Positions 6,587-15,936 of a DNA stretch of 39,078 nucleotides are shown here, one piece after another. The stretch is from the NCBI GenBank assembly GCA_000403415.2, contig KE159701.1, positions 55,382 to 94,459 on the forward strand, given 5' to 3'. This DNA is from Firmicutes bacterium M10-2 (GTDB taxonomy: Bacteria; Bacillota_I; Bacilli_A; Erysipelotrichales; Erysipelotrichaceae). Below the pieces are notes generated by a model. That model saw nothing but the letters and a program-made list of their open reading frames with translations. It made no database searches and had not been told where the DNA came from. Both the position numbers and the translations under genes were made by a program. Every line of letters starts with the position of its first letter. Position 1 is the first letter of the stretch.

Positions 6587-8761
6587 ATGGAAATTAAAAT
6601 TGCACTTGCCGGAAATCCGAACAGTGGAAAAACAACACTATTCAATACGTTGACAGGTTCTAGACAGCGTGTGGGAAATTGGCCCGGCGTGACAGTCGAA
6701 AAAAAGGAAGGAACCGTAAAAAACGATCATGATTTGCTGATTCAGGATCTTCCGGGAATTTATTCGCTTTCCCCATATTCGTTGGAAGAAGTTGTATCGC
6801 GAACCTATCTTGTTCATGAACGTCCGGATGTGATTCTCAATATCGTGGATGCGACAAATATCGAACGAAATCTTTATTTGACAACGCAATTGCTGGAGCT
6901 TGATATTCCGGTCATTGTAGCATTGAATATGATGGATGTGGTCGAAGATCAGATTGATCCGAAAAAATTATCCGAGCAGCTTCATGTTCCTGTAGTTGAA
7001 ATCAGTGCTCTTAAAAATAAGGGGATTGATGAATTGCTTGTCCAAATAAAAAAAGTTTCGACAAAAAAAGGCCAGCAGTTTCTTCCGTTTACCGAGGATG
7101 TGGAAGCTTCCGTTTCTTTCGTGGAAAAACTTCTTCCTCATTTGGAATGCCCGCGCTGGTATGCAATCAAAGTGTTGGAGCGGGATGAACGTGTTGATGA
7201 AGAAATGAATTTCTCTCATGATATAAAAAAGGAAATTTCCTGCCAAATCGATCATCTAGAAGAAATTTACGATGATGATACAGAAAGTTTGATTACGAAT
7301 GAACGATATGCTCAGATTGCTCAAATCATCGCAAAAGCGGTCAAAAAATCAAAAGGGAAGCACGCTCTGACTTTGTCAGATAAGATTGATAAAGTTGTAA
7401 CGAACCGGATCTTGGCTCTGCCTATTTTTATTTTGATCATGTATTGTGTGTATACCATCGCAATGGGATCCACTCCGATCTCGATTGGAACGATGGGAAC
7501 AGGCTGGGCTAATGATGTCCTGTTTGGGGAATGGATTCCGGGTGCTGTTGATTCAATGATTGGTGCTCTTCATCTAAATCCGATTCTGGGATCGCTTATT
7601 CAAGATGGGATTGTTGCCGGAGTAGGGGCTACATTAGGCTTTGTGCCCCAGATTTTGGTTCTGTTTATCTTCTTATCTATTTTGGAGGATTGCGGATATA
7701 TGGCTCGTGTTGCGTTTATCATGGATCGTCTGTTTCGCAAGTTCGGGTTGTCGGGTAAAAGCTTTATTCCTCTTCTTGTGGCGACAGGATGCGGAGTTCC
7801 TGGAATTATGGCGAGTCGTACGATCGAACAGGATCGTGATCGCAAGATGACGATCATGACGACAGGATTTATTCCTTGCGGTGCGAAAATGCCGATTATC
7901 GGGTTGTTTGCCGGAGCCATCTTCGGAAACAGTTCGCTAGTTGCGACTTCGGCATTCGTGATTGGAATTGCGGCTGTGATCATTACGGGAATCATGTTGA
8001 AAAAGTTCAAAGCGTTTGCCGGAGAGCCCGCACCATTTGTGATGGAGCTTCCGGTCTATCATATGCCTAGTATTCACAATGTGCTTCACTCGACTTGGGA
8101 GCGCGGATGGTCGTTTATCAAACGTGCCGGGACCCTTATTTTACTAAGTTCGATTGTTTTATGGTTCTTACAGTCTTTTGGATTTGTAAATGGGGCTTTT
8201 ACGCTTGTCGAAGACAACAACCATTCATTGCTTGCGTCAATCGGAAATGCAGTGTCCTGGATTTTCTATCCTTTGGGATGGGTTGGTGATATGGCTTGGA
8301 AAGCAACGGTTGCCACATTTACCGGTTTGATCGCAAAAGAAGAAGTAGTCAATACATTTGGTGTTCTTTACAATCATGCGGGAGAACTTTCGGAAGCCGG
8401 AGATGAGATTTGGGCATTGGTGGCTGCGGATTTCTCTGCGGTGACAGCATACAGTTTCATGATTTTCAACTTATTGTGTGCTCCTTGTTTTGCGGCAATG
8501 GGCGCTATTAAACGAGAAATGAACAATCCGAAATGGACTTTGTTGTCTATTGGCTATATGTGTGGTTTTGCCTATGTGTGTGCGATGATTGTCTACCAAA
8601 TCGGCGGATTGCTGCTTGGAGAAGTTTCCTTCAATGTATTTACGATTATTGCAATTGTACTTTTGGCAGGCATGATTTATCTTTTATTCAGAAAAGGTTA
8701 TCAGCCGGAAAGCGAAGCGATTTCCACAAGAGAACTGAAGTTCAGAACTTCGAAATCATAG
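6587..8761 (+). CDS. feoB: Ferrous iron transporter FeoB
   Basis: 724 aa, full length. An N-terminal G-domain carries G1 GNPNSGKT (residues 9-16), G3 DLPG (54-57), G4 NMMD (114-117) and G5 SAL (140-142), followed by a GDI-type helical spacer to about residue 265. The remainder is the polytopic membrane domain with the two Gate motifs; conserved cysteines lie in ATGCGVPGIMASRT and GFIPCGAKMP, and in the later CAPCFAAMGAIKRE. FeoB imports Fe2+ across the cytoplasmic membrane under nucleotide control. It is co-transcribed with two feoA genes upstream and a Cys-rich peptide downstream (10-bp gap). Confidence 0.97.
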   Translation: MEIKIALAGNPNSGKTTLFNTLTGSRQRVGNWPGVTVEKKEGTVKNDHDLLIQDLPGIYSLSPYSLEEVVSRTYLVHERPDVILNIVDATNIERNLYLTTQLLELDIPVIVALNMMDVVEDQIDPKKLSEQLHVPVVEISALKNKGIDELLVQIKKVSTKKGQQFLPFTEDVEASVSFVEKLLPHLECPRWYAIKVLERDERVDEEMNFSHDIKKEISCQIDHLEEIYDDDTESLITNERYAQIAQIIAKAVKKSKGKHALTLSDKIDKVVTNRILALPIFILIMYCVYTIAMGSTPISIGTMGTGWANDVLFGEWIPGAVDSMIGALHLNPILGSLIQDGIVAGVGATLGFVPQILVLFIFLSILEDCGYMARVAFIMDRLFRKFGLSGKSFIPLLVATGCGVPGIMASRTIEQDRDRKMTIMTTGFIPCGAKMPIIGLFAGAIFGNSSLVATSAFVIGIAAVIITGIMLKKFKAFAGEPAPFVMELPVYHMPSIHNVLHSTWERGWSFIKRAGTLILLSSIVLWFLQSFGFVNGAFTLVEDNNHSLLASIGNAVSWIFYPLGWVGDMAWKATVATFTGLIAKEEVVNTFGVLYNHAGELSEAGDEIWALVAADFSAVTAYSFMIFNLLCAPCFAAMGAIKREMNNPKWTLLSIGYMCGFAYVCAMIVYQIGGLLLGEVSFNVFTIIAIVLLAGMIYLLFRKGYQPESEAISTRELKFRTSKS

Positions 8762-8771
8762 GAGGATTGAA

Positions 8772-8960
8772 ATGAATTTTGCGGATCTTGTTGTCATATT
8801 GATCTTGGGTACTGTGATTGTGCTGATCATTCGCTCAATGAAACACAATAAAAGTTCTTGTCATGGGGATTGTTCATCATGCAATTCTTCGTGTACAAAG
8901 ATCGATTGGGAAGAAGTACGCAGATCAATCCATGAAAAGGATTCGAAAGGAAGTCATTGA
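8772..8960 (+). CDS. FeoB-associated Cys-rich membrane protein
   Basis: 62 aa: one N-terminal transmembrane segment (residues 4-20), a short basic stretch, then four closely spaced cysteines, C30/C34/C37/C41 (SCHGDCSSCNSSC), and a charged tail. Small proteins of this form commonly close feo operons in Firmicutes; the cysteines may bind iron or an Fe-S cluster. Its AGGAGG overlaps the end of feoB, and the operon terminator overlaps its own stop codon. The role in transport is inferred from position. Confidence 0.85.
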   Translation: MNFADLVVILILGTVIVLIIRSMKHNKSSCHGDCSSCNSSCTKIDWEEVRRSIHEKDSKGSH

Positions 8961-8975
8961 ACTTCCTTTTTTTTT
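8946..8975 (+). terminator. feo operon terminator
   Basis: Stem AAAGGAAGT / ACTTCCTTT with loop CATTGA followed by T10. The left arm and loop lie inside the last codons and stop of the Cys-rich gene. Confidence 0.88.
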
Positions 8976-9014
8976 GCTATGATATAAGAAGAGTTAAAAG
9001 GAGATAAAGAACAT

Positions 9015-10256
9015 ATGAATATGGAAAAACTAAAGGAATACGCGACATTAATCGTACGAAAGGGATTGAATGTTCAAAATAATCAATTGGTCGTGATTAC
9101 TGCACCTCTTGAAGCGAAAGAACTGGTATTGGAAGTGGCGCGGGCAGCATTTGATGTTCATGCAAAAGATGTGGTTGTCCGCTGGAAAGAAGATCGACTG
9201 GAAAAAGAAAGAATCTTGTATGCAAATCGAGAAGTATTTGAAACGGTCCCAAAGTACGCTTCGATGCTCATGAACGAAACGGCGAAAGAAGGAGCGTGCT
9301 ATTTGTCGATTACGGGGACTGATCCGGATTTGATGCAAGATGTGGATATGTCCTGTCTTGTTGAATATTTGGGAAAGTTCCGCCAGGCGACTTTTGCGCA
9401 GAAGGATCGGCTTGATCACATGCTGACGCAATGGTGTGTGGCTGCTTGCGCAATACCTGGATGGGCAAAAAAAGTATACCCGACACTTTCAGAAGATGAA
9501 GCGATGGAAAAACTGTGGGATGCGATTTTCGATGCTTGTCGTATTCAGAAGGGTCATACGCAGGAAAACTGGGATGAGCACAATGCTTCTTTTGAGAGAA
9601 GGGTCAATTTGCTTAATGCATTTGAGATTGAGTGGCTCCATTATAAAAACGGTCATGGAACCGATCTGATTGTCCGGCTTCCGGAAGGATATCGTTTTGC
9701 GGGAGGTAGTTCAAAACTGCGTGATAAAGAGGAAACAGTGTATTTTCCGAATCTTCCGACTGAAGAAATATTTTCCGCGCCTTATAAATACGGAGTGGAT
9801 GGACGATTGGCGGCTACAATGCCATTGCTGTATAACGGAAGCTTAATCGATGAATTCTGGTTTGAGTTCAGAAACGGAAAGGTTGTCGATTATGATGCAA
9901 AGGTCGGAAAAAGTGTATTGGAATCTTTATTGAAAAGTGACGAGGGGGCTTCATATCTTGGTGAAGTTGCTCTGGTTCCTGTGGATTCGCCGATTTCAAA
10001 AATGCATACTTTGTTTTACAATACTTTGTTCGATGAAAATGCTTCGTGTCATTTTGCGCTTGGTGCCGCATATTTAGAGTGTGTGGAAGGTGGCATGGAA
10101 AGGGATAAAGAACAGCTCGAAAAAGCCGGACTGAATGATTCGAATATCCATGTGGATTTCATGGTAGGCAGTGAAGATCTTTCGATTGTAGCGCATTTAA
10201 AGAACGGTCAGGATATCAAAGTTTTCGAAGAAGGAAACTGGAGCTCTTTATTTTAA
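9015..10256 (+). CDS. M29-family metallo-aminopeptidase (AmpS/PepS type)
   Basis: 413 aa, the family length. The two-metal site of M29 enzymes is visible: E251 (NLPTEEIFSAP), E317 (YLGEV), H346 (SCHFALG), Y353 (AAYLE), H379 and D381 (IHVDFMVG). It removes N-terminal residues from peptides in the cytoplasm and would act on peptides brought in by the Opp system encoded near the right end. GGAG lies 11 bases before the first ATG; a second ATG at 9021 is an equally good start. A TGCTATGAT extended -10 lies just after the feo terminator. Confidence 0.92.
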   Translation: MNMEKLKEYATLIVRKGLNVQNNQLVVITAPLEAKELVLEVARAAFDVHAKDVVVRWKEDRLEKERILYANREVFETVPKYASMLMNETAKEGACYLSITGTDPDLMQDVDMSCLVEYLGKFRQATFAQKDRLDHMLTQWCVAACAIPGWAKKVYPTLSEDEAMEKLWDAIFDACRIQKGHTQENWDEHNASFERRVNLLNAFEIEWLHYKNGHGTDLIVRLPEGYRFAGGSSKLRDKEETVYFPNLPTEEIFSAPYKYGVDGRLAATMPLLYNGSLIDEFWFEFRNGKVVDYDAKVGKSVLESLLKSDEGASYLGEVALVPVDSPISKMHTLFYNTLFDENASCHFALGAAYLECVEGGMERDKEQLEKAGLNDSNIHVDFMVGSEDLSIVAHLKNGQDIKVFEEGNWSSLF

Positions 10257-10266
10257 TCGCTCTAAT

Positions 10267-10295
10267 TTGACTTGAACCGTGAATGCACGTAAAAT
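10267..10295 (+). promoter_or_regulatory. Sigma-A type promoter for the acidic DUF2812-like gene
   Basis: TTGACT (10267-10272), a 17-bp spacer and TAAAAT (10290-10295), 30 bp before the ATG. Confidence 0.7.
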
Positions 10296-10325
10296 ACTAA
10301 GGGTAAAGAAATGGAGTGATCAAGT

Positions 10326-11711
10326 ATGGCATCAGAAAAAAAAGAGCTGAAGCGAAGTCGGACTCTTGAAGAGCTTGAAGAGCTAAACCAACAAGATCGT
10401 ATTTCATCCATTCAATTTAATGAGCCAGAATTGCATGATTTTGATGCATCTTCAATTTTTGAAATTGATGAATCAAATCATGAGAAATCATCAAAACGAA
10501 AGATTTTCGGGAAGAGAGCGAATCGTAGCGCAAATGTAAAAGTAAAGACCAACGCCTATGAAACTCGCGAGCTTATCGAAGAAGAAATCCGGATCCGCCC
10601 AAGAAAAGAAAAGGTCGAGATCAACGATACGGTATTTAAAGAGGGTTCTGAAGAAAAAGACCCTGTAGTGATCAAGGATGAGTTCATTATGACCGAACCC
10701 GCACAGGAAACGATCAAGGTCGAAGAAAAGGATGAGCTTCCTCTTGCCGAGGGATTAGAACTCGAAGCAGAAACAATTGAAGACGATGATGAAACGTTTG
10801 ATGAAGAAATCGAAACGCTTGATATCGAGCAATTGGATGAAGAGGCTGAAAAAGAAGATACGGATACGATTCGCATTCCTCAAGGACAGATCATCGAAGA
10901 TGAAGAAGAGGAATACGAAGAAGAAGATATAGAAGAAGACGATGATGAGGAAGAGGAATATCAAAACGAGTTCTACGATGAAGAAGAACAAGATTTATAT
11001 GAGGATCGCAAAGGTTTCCTGCTATCTCAATATCCGATAACTGAAAATTATTTGAATGAGCAGTCCAAAGAAGGGTATCATTTTGTCCGTCATATAGGAC
11101 ACAAATATTATTTTGTAAAAGGGGATCCGAAACCTTATTATTATTCGATCAATTATTTTAAGGAGGAACCTTCGGCTGAGCAATGGCGCCTTTGGGAACA
11201 AGATGGGTGGAAACTGGTTGCGAAAGCTTCGGCAAAGAAAAAATCGGAAGCCGGCTGGTTTACATTTAGAAATTATCAAGAAGAGGGCGAGTACAAAAAA
11301 GAGATTGATAACGAAGAGGAAAAATATCGTTTCTTCAGAAAATATGCGAATTCTTGCCGATCAACGATGTTTTTAATCTTTATTTGTATGGCATGTTGTA
11401 TCATTACTGCCTTTTTACAATATGAATTCCAAGGTTATCTTTGGGGAATTATCGTTTGTCTGATTTTATTCGTGATTGCGCTGATTGCTTTTTTGACGTA
11501 TGGCAGAATGTTGCGCCACGCAAAGAAGCGTGCACGTTTGCTCAAGGCAAGACTTCGTGTAAAAGAAAGTCAATTATTAAAAGATCGTGAAGGATATTTT
11601 GATGTATCGGAAAGCGAAACAGATCTCGAATCGGATTGGGATACTTTGGAATCCGAAAAAACAACACGAAAAAAATATTCGCGGCAACATGACGATGAAG
11701 ATGATGACTAG
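10326..11711 (+). CDS. Acidic-tailed membrane protein with a DUF2812-like domain
   Basis: 461 aa. Residues 1-225 are highly charged and end in a very acidic stretch rich in Glu/Asp (about 145-225), probably disordered. Residues 235-310 (LNEQSKEGYHFVRHIGHKYYFVKGDPKPYYYSINYF, then EQWRLWEQDGWKLV) resemble the DUF2812 domain. Two transmembrane segments follow (about 345-366 and 370-392), then a basic segment with a run of Lys/Arg and an acidic C-terminus. DUF2812 proteins are often paired with PadR regulators, but none is nearby here. The function is unknown. The gene is monocistronic, with its own promoter and terminator. The domain match is by eye. Confidence 0.65.
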   Translation: MASEKKELKRSRTLEELEELNQQDRISSIQFNEPELHDFDASSIFEIDESNHEKSSKRKIFGKRANRSANVKVKTNAYETRELIEEEIRIRPRKEKVEINDTVFKEGSEEKDPVVIKDEFIMTEPAQETIKVEEKDELPLAEGLELEAETIEDDDETFDEEIETLDIEQLDEEAEKEDTDTIRIPQGQIIEDEEEEYEEEDIEEDDDEEEEYQNEFYDEEEQDLYEDRKGFLLSQYPITENYLNEQSKEGYHFVRHIGHKYYFVKGDPKPYYYSINYFKEEPSAEQWRLWEQDGWKLVAKASAKKKSEAGWFTFRNYQEEGEYKKEIDNEEEKYRFFRKYANSCRSTMFLIFICMACCIITAFLQYEFQGYLWGIIVCLILFVIALIAFLTYGRMLRHAKKRARLLKARLRVKESQLLKDREGYFDVSESETDLESDWDTLESEKTTRKKYSRQHDDEDDD

Positions 11712-11715
11712 ATCG

Positions 11716-11746
11716 AAACGAACAGTGAAAAGCTGTTCGTTTTTTA
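11716..11746 (+). terminator. Terminator of the DUF2812-like gene
   Basis: Arms AAACGAACAG / CTGTTCGTTT (11716-11725 and 11733-11742) with a 7-base loop and T6. Confidence 0.88.
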
Positions 11747-11751
11747 GTATG

Positions 11752-11773
11752 AAAAAAGACCGCGAACGGTCTT
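11752..11773 (-). terminator. Terminator of the deoC-manA-glycosyltransferase operon
   Basis: Stem GACCG / CGGTC with a 4-base loop, A6 on the left and T4 on the right, so it reads as a terminator on either strand. It lies directly after the last gene of the minus-strand operon. Confidence 0.75.
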
Positions 11774-12652
11774 TTATGATTCTTTAGCGTATTGGTCGAA
11801 GTAATTTTGATAGATCGATAAATTTTCGCTGCTTTTGATTTTTGTTCCGAATAAAGCGTGCGGTTTTTGATCGATTGCTTCCTGAGTTAAAGGTTCGATT
11901 GGTTCGCAAGATTTGTAATTTCCGGTCGGTCCGCAAACCCAGATGTCTTCATTGATGTGCTCAACTGGCGAAAATTTGCGAAGCATGGTCGCAATCGCAA
12001 GTTCTTCGGGATAAAGGCACATTTTGAATGTGTTCGAACAATAGGCAAATTCATCGGCAAGGATTTTTGCGCTTTGCGGGGTCAAGATAAACCATGGATA
12101 GCTTTGAACTAAAATATCATCGATTTTTCGCTGTTTAAAGTTATGGACAATCTTTGATGTCATGGCGTTCATTCCTTTGATCATCTTGCTTGTTTGAAAA
12201 TTAATTGTATTGGTAAAAAACGCATAGTTTTCAAAGCGTTGTTCGATCGAAGAGTCTTTGCTTGAGTCGTTGACCACATAATAAATATCTTTTCCTTCGT
12301 GTCGATCAAGATAATCGACGAGTTGTCGGCGAGTACACAAAGGAAGCATTCCATCGCTCATCACTATAAACCGATCATACTGTTTGTGCTCGTTGATTTG
12401 TGCATCCAGTGCGTTGCGCAATTGGATGATTTGTCCGCGAGGCAGAGAAAGATCGGCAGGGAGTGCTTTTTGCTGAATCTGCGATACGTGCACCGAAGGC
12501 TCATCTGCATAGGAGATGACCATTTGATCGCGTAGATCATCATCGTTGATCATCGCAAATACTTCATCTCCGTATTCGATCAATTGATCGATATTTTCAG
12601 ACAATTCATCATATGAAGTTCCCATATAATGAATGCAAAAGGCAATTTTCAT
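11774..12652 (-). CDS. GT14-like (core-2/I-branching enzyme type) glycosyltransferase
   Basis: 292 aa from the ATG at 12652, which has AGGAGAT upstream; a longer frame to 12709 lacks a ribosome site. The layout resembles bacterial Branch/GT14 proteins: an N-terminal MKIAFCIHYMGTSYDELSENI strand-helix, FIVMSDGMLPLC where family members have an LSG/SD-P motif, SYPWFILTPQSAKIL resembling the SQWFxLT motif, and a following acidic YPEELAIATML resembling the PDE region. Family members add GlcNAc or xylose to surface glycans. The acceptor here is unknown. It is the last gene of the minus-strand operon with manA and an RmlD-like SDR, which suits a role in cell-surface sugar assembly. Confidence 0.6.
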   Translation of the reverse strand: MKIAFCIHYMGTSYDELSENIDQLIEYGDEVFAMINDDDLRDQMVISYADEPSVHVSQIQQKALPADLSLPRGQIIQLRNALDAQINEHKQYDRFIVMSDGMLPLCTRRQLVDYLDRHEGKDIYYVVNDSSKDSSIEQRFENYAFFTNTINFQTSKMIKGMNAMTSKIVHNFKQRKIDDILVQSYPWFILTPQSAKILADEFAYCSNTFKMCLYPEELAIATMLRKFSPVEHINEDIWVCGPTGNYKSCEPIEPLTQEAIDQKPHALFGTKIKSSENLSIYQNYFDQYAKES

Positions 12653-12716
12653 AATCGTTATCTCCTGTTTTTTTCTTTTAATGGTACCTTTCCCGAGAAG
12701 AAAAAACAAGAGGGGA

Positions 12717-13127
12717 TCATTCGCTTAAAGAAATTTCTTTTAAGACTTCTTCAAGAGATTCACTGGCTAAGCGAACGGTTTCTTCGCATTTTTTTTCTTT
12801 TGAATAATGCTTGGCTTTTACTTGTGCACATTGAGTGCCTTCCAGTTTTTTGTTAAATGAGGCAACGATTTTTTGCGAGTAAGGACGTAGTGTATCCAAA
12901 TGATCATGCGCTTTGGTTTCGACTAGAAGTTTAGATAGGCATGCAATACTTGCGCATAAGGCGCCGCAAGTTAGTCCGGAATAAAGCCCGCTTCCAAATC
13001 CTGCCATCATCTTCATATCTTCTTCGTGCAGATCGAGATCATAATACGTATTGCATGCGTGGATAATTGCTTCCGCACAATTGTATCCTTTATGATAATT
13101 TTCCAAGGAAAGTTCTGTGAGAGACAT
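12717..13127 (-). CDS. C_GCAxxG_C_C family protein
   Basis: 136 aa. It carries the family signature: NCAEA (C17), then AGFGSGLYSGLTCGALCA, and later Cys residues near 92 and 107 (TQCAQV, KKCEE). The conserved cysteines suggest metal or Fe-S binding or a redox role; the biochemical function of the family is not established. The start is placed at 13127, where GGAGG lies 11 bases upstream within the end of the previous gene; the longer reading from 13145 has no ribosome site and would overlap the upstream SDR gene. It is embedded in the sugar operon. Confidence 0.85.
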   Translation of the reverse strand: MSLTELSLENYHKGYNCAEAIIHACNTYYDLDLHEEDMKMMAGFGSGLYSGLTCGALCASIACLSKLLVETKAHDHLDTLRPYSQKIVASFNKKLEGTQCAQVKAKHYSKEKKCEETVRLASESLEEVLKEISLSE

Positions 13128-13129
13128 TG

Positions 13130-14005
13130 CTATTTTTTCCTCCATCCAAAATCTGTAAGAACTTGCAGTACATCTTCCTCGAATGTACCGAATGTAATTC
13201 CGTATTTTGCTAGTTTTTCGGCATCTAAACGATAGTCGCGGAAACGTTCCTGATATCTTTCATGATTTGGCAAGATATATTGTTCGATCGCTTCCGGGGT
13301 GGCGCCAAGTGCTTGAGCGACAAACTTAGCGCTTTCATAAGTGGATTGATTGTTGTATGAAGCAACATGATATGTTCCGGCTGGCAGTTCGGTAATCGCT
13401 TCAAATTGCTCGGCAAGATGACGTGCATAGGTCATACAACGTTTTTCGTTGACTGTAAAGAGGGTTGGCTGCTGATGAAGCAGAGCGTTCATGACATTGA
13501 CGATAATGTTTGGACTTGCTTTGATTCCCGGCATTGAAAGGCCAAACATCCATGAATAGCGTAGGATGATGGTGTCCTGGCAAATTTGCTGAATGATCTC
13601 TTCACATTCAATTTTGTTTTTTCCGTACACTGTAACTGATTTTGGCGTTTCTTCTTCTTTGAATGGTCCATGATCTTCTTTTCCGTTGAAGATCTGTTCG
13701 GTTGAACAAAAGATCAGTTTTGCACCTTTTTGATGACAGATTTGTGCGATTGCTTTTGTTGATTCAACATTGATGGCATGAGCTATTTCCGGATTTTCTT
13801 CACAAACTGCGGTTGTGGCATTGGCTGCTGTGTGAAAGCAAAGATCAAATGTTTGCTTTTCAACAAACTTTTTTACAGATTCCGGATCGGATAGATCGGC
13901 ATCTTTTCTTGTCATTTTAATAAAATTGAATGTATGAGCATTAAGCTTCATGATATAAGATGCAAGGTATCCGTTTGCACCGGTAACTAAAATTGTTTTT
14001 TTCAT
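13130..14005 (-). CDS. RmlD-like NAD(P)-dependent sugar-nucleotide reductase/epimerase (extended SDR)
   Basis: 291 aa. A Rossmann nucleotide-binding motif GANGYLAS (residues 8-15) is followed by DLSD, HTAANATTAVCEENP, the SDR Ser region FCSTEQIFNG and the catalytic YGKNK (near residue 148). The length and the AxNAxTAVxxCE-like segment fit dTDP-4-dehydrorhamnose reductase-type proteins (RfbD/RmlD). No rmlA, rmlB or rmlC genes are present, so the substrate is uncertain. It overlaps manA by 4 bp (ATGA) and is followed within 2 bp by the C_GCAxxG gene, so it is translationally coupled within the operon. Confidence 0.8.
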   Translation of the reverse strand: MKKTILVTGANGYLASYIMKLNAHTFNFIKMTRKDADLSDPESVKKFVEKQTFDLCFHTAANATTAVCEENPEIAHAINVESTKAIAQICHQKGAKLIFCSTEQIFNGKEDHGPFKEEETPKSVTVYGKNKIECEEIIQQICQDTIILRYSWMFGLSMPGIKASPNIIVNVMNALLHQQPTLFTVNEKRCMTYARHLAEQFEAITELPAGTYHVASYNNQSTYESAKFVAQALGATPEAIEQYILPNHERYQERFRDYRLDAEKLAKYGITFGTFEEDVLQVLTDFGWRKK

Positions 14006-14928
14006 TCGGAGGTTCCTTTCTTTGTTTTGCTGTAAAGCACATGTGTTCCTTTAGGTATTGTAACACAGTCAAGGGAAGCCGGAATAAAACAGCTTTCGTA
14101 TTTTTTAAGCTCAATACTTTGATTATCATAAGATATGGTACTGTCCTCTCCGATATTGGATAATAAGAAATACACGCCGTTGGTTGGGATCGTAATGTCC
14201 TGATCGGCATAAATTTCGGTTACTGTATAAGTTGGCATGTCGCTGATTTGTCGTGTCTGTGAGTTGGCAGGCACAAAATGTGGCTGCAAGTCGAAATTTG
14301 TCACATCGAATGATTTTTCCAAGTGGAGAGGACGCATATTTCCATCTTTATCTTTTCGATTGTAATCGTAAAAGCGATATGTGGTATTGGAATTTGTACC
14401 AACTTCAATCGCAAAAATATCAGCACCTAAAGCGTGTAGCATTCCGGAAGGGATGTCGATATAATCACCTTTTTTCACTTCGTGATAAGAAAGGTATTGT
14501 TCCAAAGTCCCGTCGTCAATGGCTTTGCGAATGATGTTTGGATCGTTGATTTTTGTTCCTGCGACAAGCTTTGCACCGGGGGCTGCATCAATGATGTACC
14601 AGCTTTCGTCTTTGCCAAAATCGTTTTCATATTTGATTGCGTATGCGTCGTAAGGATGGACTTGAATGCTCAATGATTGTTTTGCATCTAAGAAGGCGAC
14701 TCGAAGCATATCATGCATGGTGAGGCCTTTTCCTAGAGTGTTTTCCATGTCTGTATCAATCAATTGCTGAAGGGTGAATTCTTCGCCTTTGATCTTGTTT
14801 GTGCAATACGGGTGGGCACTGACTTCCCACCAAGTGCCGTAATTTTTGTCTGCATGACGTAATTTTGAGAGATTGTCATTTCCCCAGATTGTATAGTCGG
14901 GAATTGGTTCTAAGATATATGGTTTCAT
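14002..14928 (-). CDS. manA: Mannose-6-phosphate isomerase, class I (short cupin form)
   Basis: 308 aa from the ATG at 14928, which has AAGAGG upstream and overlaps the deoC stop (ATGA). Zinc-site residues are visible: Q and H in [13 protein letters not shown] in [10 protein letters not shown], and H in [19 protein letters not shown]. It interconverts mannose-6-phosphate and fructose-6-phosphate, linking mannose use and GDP-mannose supply to glycolysis. The length matches the Bacillus ManA/Pmi type. Its place between deoC and an SDR suggests supply of sugar precursors or salvage of sugars. Confidence 0.94.
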   Translation of the reverse strand: MKPYILEPIPDYTIWGNDNLSKLRHADKNYGTWWEVSAHPYCTNKIKGEEFTLQQLIDTDMENTLGKGLTMHDMLRVAFLDAKQSLSIQVHPYDAYAIKYENDFGKDESWYIIDAAPGAKLVAGTKINDPNIIRKAIDDGTLEQYLSYHEVKKGDYIDIPSGMLHALGADIFAIEVGTNSNTTYRFYDYNRKDKDGNMRPLHLEKSFDVTNFDLQPHFVPANSQTRQISDMPTYTVTEIYADQDITIPTNGVYFLLSNIGEDSTISYDNQSIELKKYESCFIPASLDCVTIPKGTHVLYSKTKKGTSE

Positions 14929-15617
14929 TTTTGTACCTCTTTGAATTGTTCGAGAATGGCGAGGGAAGCGCTTGTTCCGATACGGCTTGCGCCCGCTTCG
15001 ATCATAGCTTTGCAGGTGTTCCAATCGCGTATGCCTCCGGCGGCTTTGACTTTCACATCATTTTGTACGATTGATTTCATCAATGCGACATCTTCGACTG
15101 TTGCACTTGTTGGTCCGAATCCGGTACTTGTTTTAATGTAGTCAGGTTTGACTTCTTTGGCAATCTCGCTTAATTTGGCGATTTCTTCTTTTGTCAAATA
15201 GCAATTTTCAAAAATGACTTTACATGGAATGTCATATTGATGGCAAATCGCTGTCATTTTTTCCATTTCTTCTTTGATATAATCCCAATCGTGCATTTTT
15301 GCTTTTCCGATGTGGATCACGTAATCGATTTCATCACAGCCGTCTTTGATTGCTTGTTCACATTCAAATAATTTGCTTTCCAGTCCTGATTGTCCGAGTG
15401 GAAAAGAAATGGCGGCTCCAACATGAATGTCGGTGCCTTTCAGCCATTCTTTGCAAGGAATGACCCATGCGGTGTTGATTGCGACCATTGCGGCTCCGAT
15501 TTCTTTTGCTTCTTTACAGAGTTTTTCCATTTCAACATTGGTTGCGTCGGCTTTTAAGTACGTGTGGTCAAAGAACTTTGCGAGTTCCCTTTCGTTTTTT
15601 GGCAAATTTTTCGTCAT
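14925..15617 (-). CDS. deoC: Deoxyribose-phosphate aldolase
   Basis: 230 aa, the full length of DeoC. The class I aldolase residues are present: Schiff-base Lys K162 in [10 protein letters not shown]191 in VKAAGGIRD, and Asp D98 in [11 protein letters not shown]. It cleaves 2-deoxyribose-5-phosphate to glyceraldehyde-3-phosphate and acetaldehyde in nucleoside catabolism. It is the first gene of the minus-strand operon. A good AGAGGGATAA ribosome site and a TATAAT at 15645-15650 lie upstream. The other deo genes (deoD, deoB, pdp) are absent here. Confidence 0.95.
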   Translation of the reverse strand: MTKNLPKNERELAKFFDHTYLKADATNVEMEKLCKEAKEIGAAMVAINTAWVIPCKEWLKGTDIHVGAAISFPLGQSGLESKLFECEQAIKDGCDEIDYVIHIGKAKMHDWDYIKEEMEKMTAICHQYDIPCKVIFENCYLTKEEIAKLSEIAKEVKPDYIKTSTGFGPTSATVEDVALMKSIVQNDVKVKAAGGIRDWNTCKAMIEAGASRIGTSASLAILEQFKEVQK

Positions 15618-15923
15618 AGTTTATCCCTCTTTCATTGCGGAATCATTATACCATATTAAATGATTAAAATGATATACCAAATAGATTTTTTTTATTTTTG
15701 AGGAGTCGATATCATACAGTTTTATAGAAAATGTATATGATTTTTTGCTTCTGCTGAAATCACATTGAGCTTTACATAGAACAGATACCGTATGTAATAA
15801 AATTTTGAAGTGTTATCATGGCTATATCTGTTATATGTAAAAAATGTATAATGTATCAGCTTTGTCGGATAATTATAATTATATTATTACATAATAAAGT
15901 AATAACTAAGGGAGTGTATGGTT
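15618..15923. other. AT-rich divergent intergenic region
   Basis: About 300 bp without a gene. The left side holds the deoC promoter region (minus-strand TATAAT at 15645-15650; the -35 is weak). The right side holds several candidate -10 boxes for the plus-strand surface-protein gene, for example TTGTCG, 17 bp, TATTAC near 15866-15894. No clear operator is seen. Confidence 0.5.
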
Positions 15924-15936
15924 ATGGAAGAAAAAG

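Noticed and set aside
10556-10991. Minus-strand Ser- and Phe-rich open frames
   Set aside because: They are shadows of the Glu/Asp-rich coding sequence on the plus strand (GAA/GAT codons read backwards).
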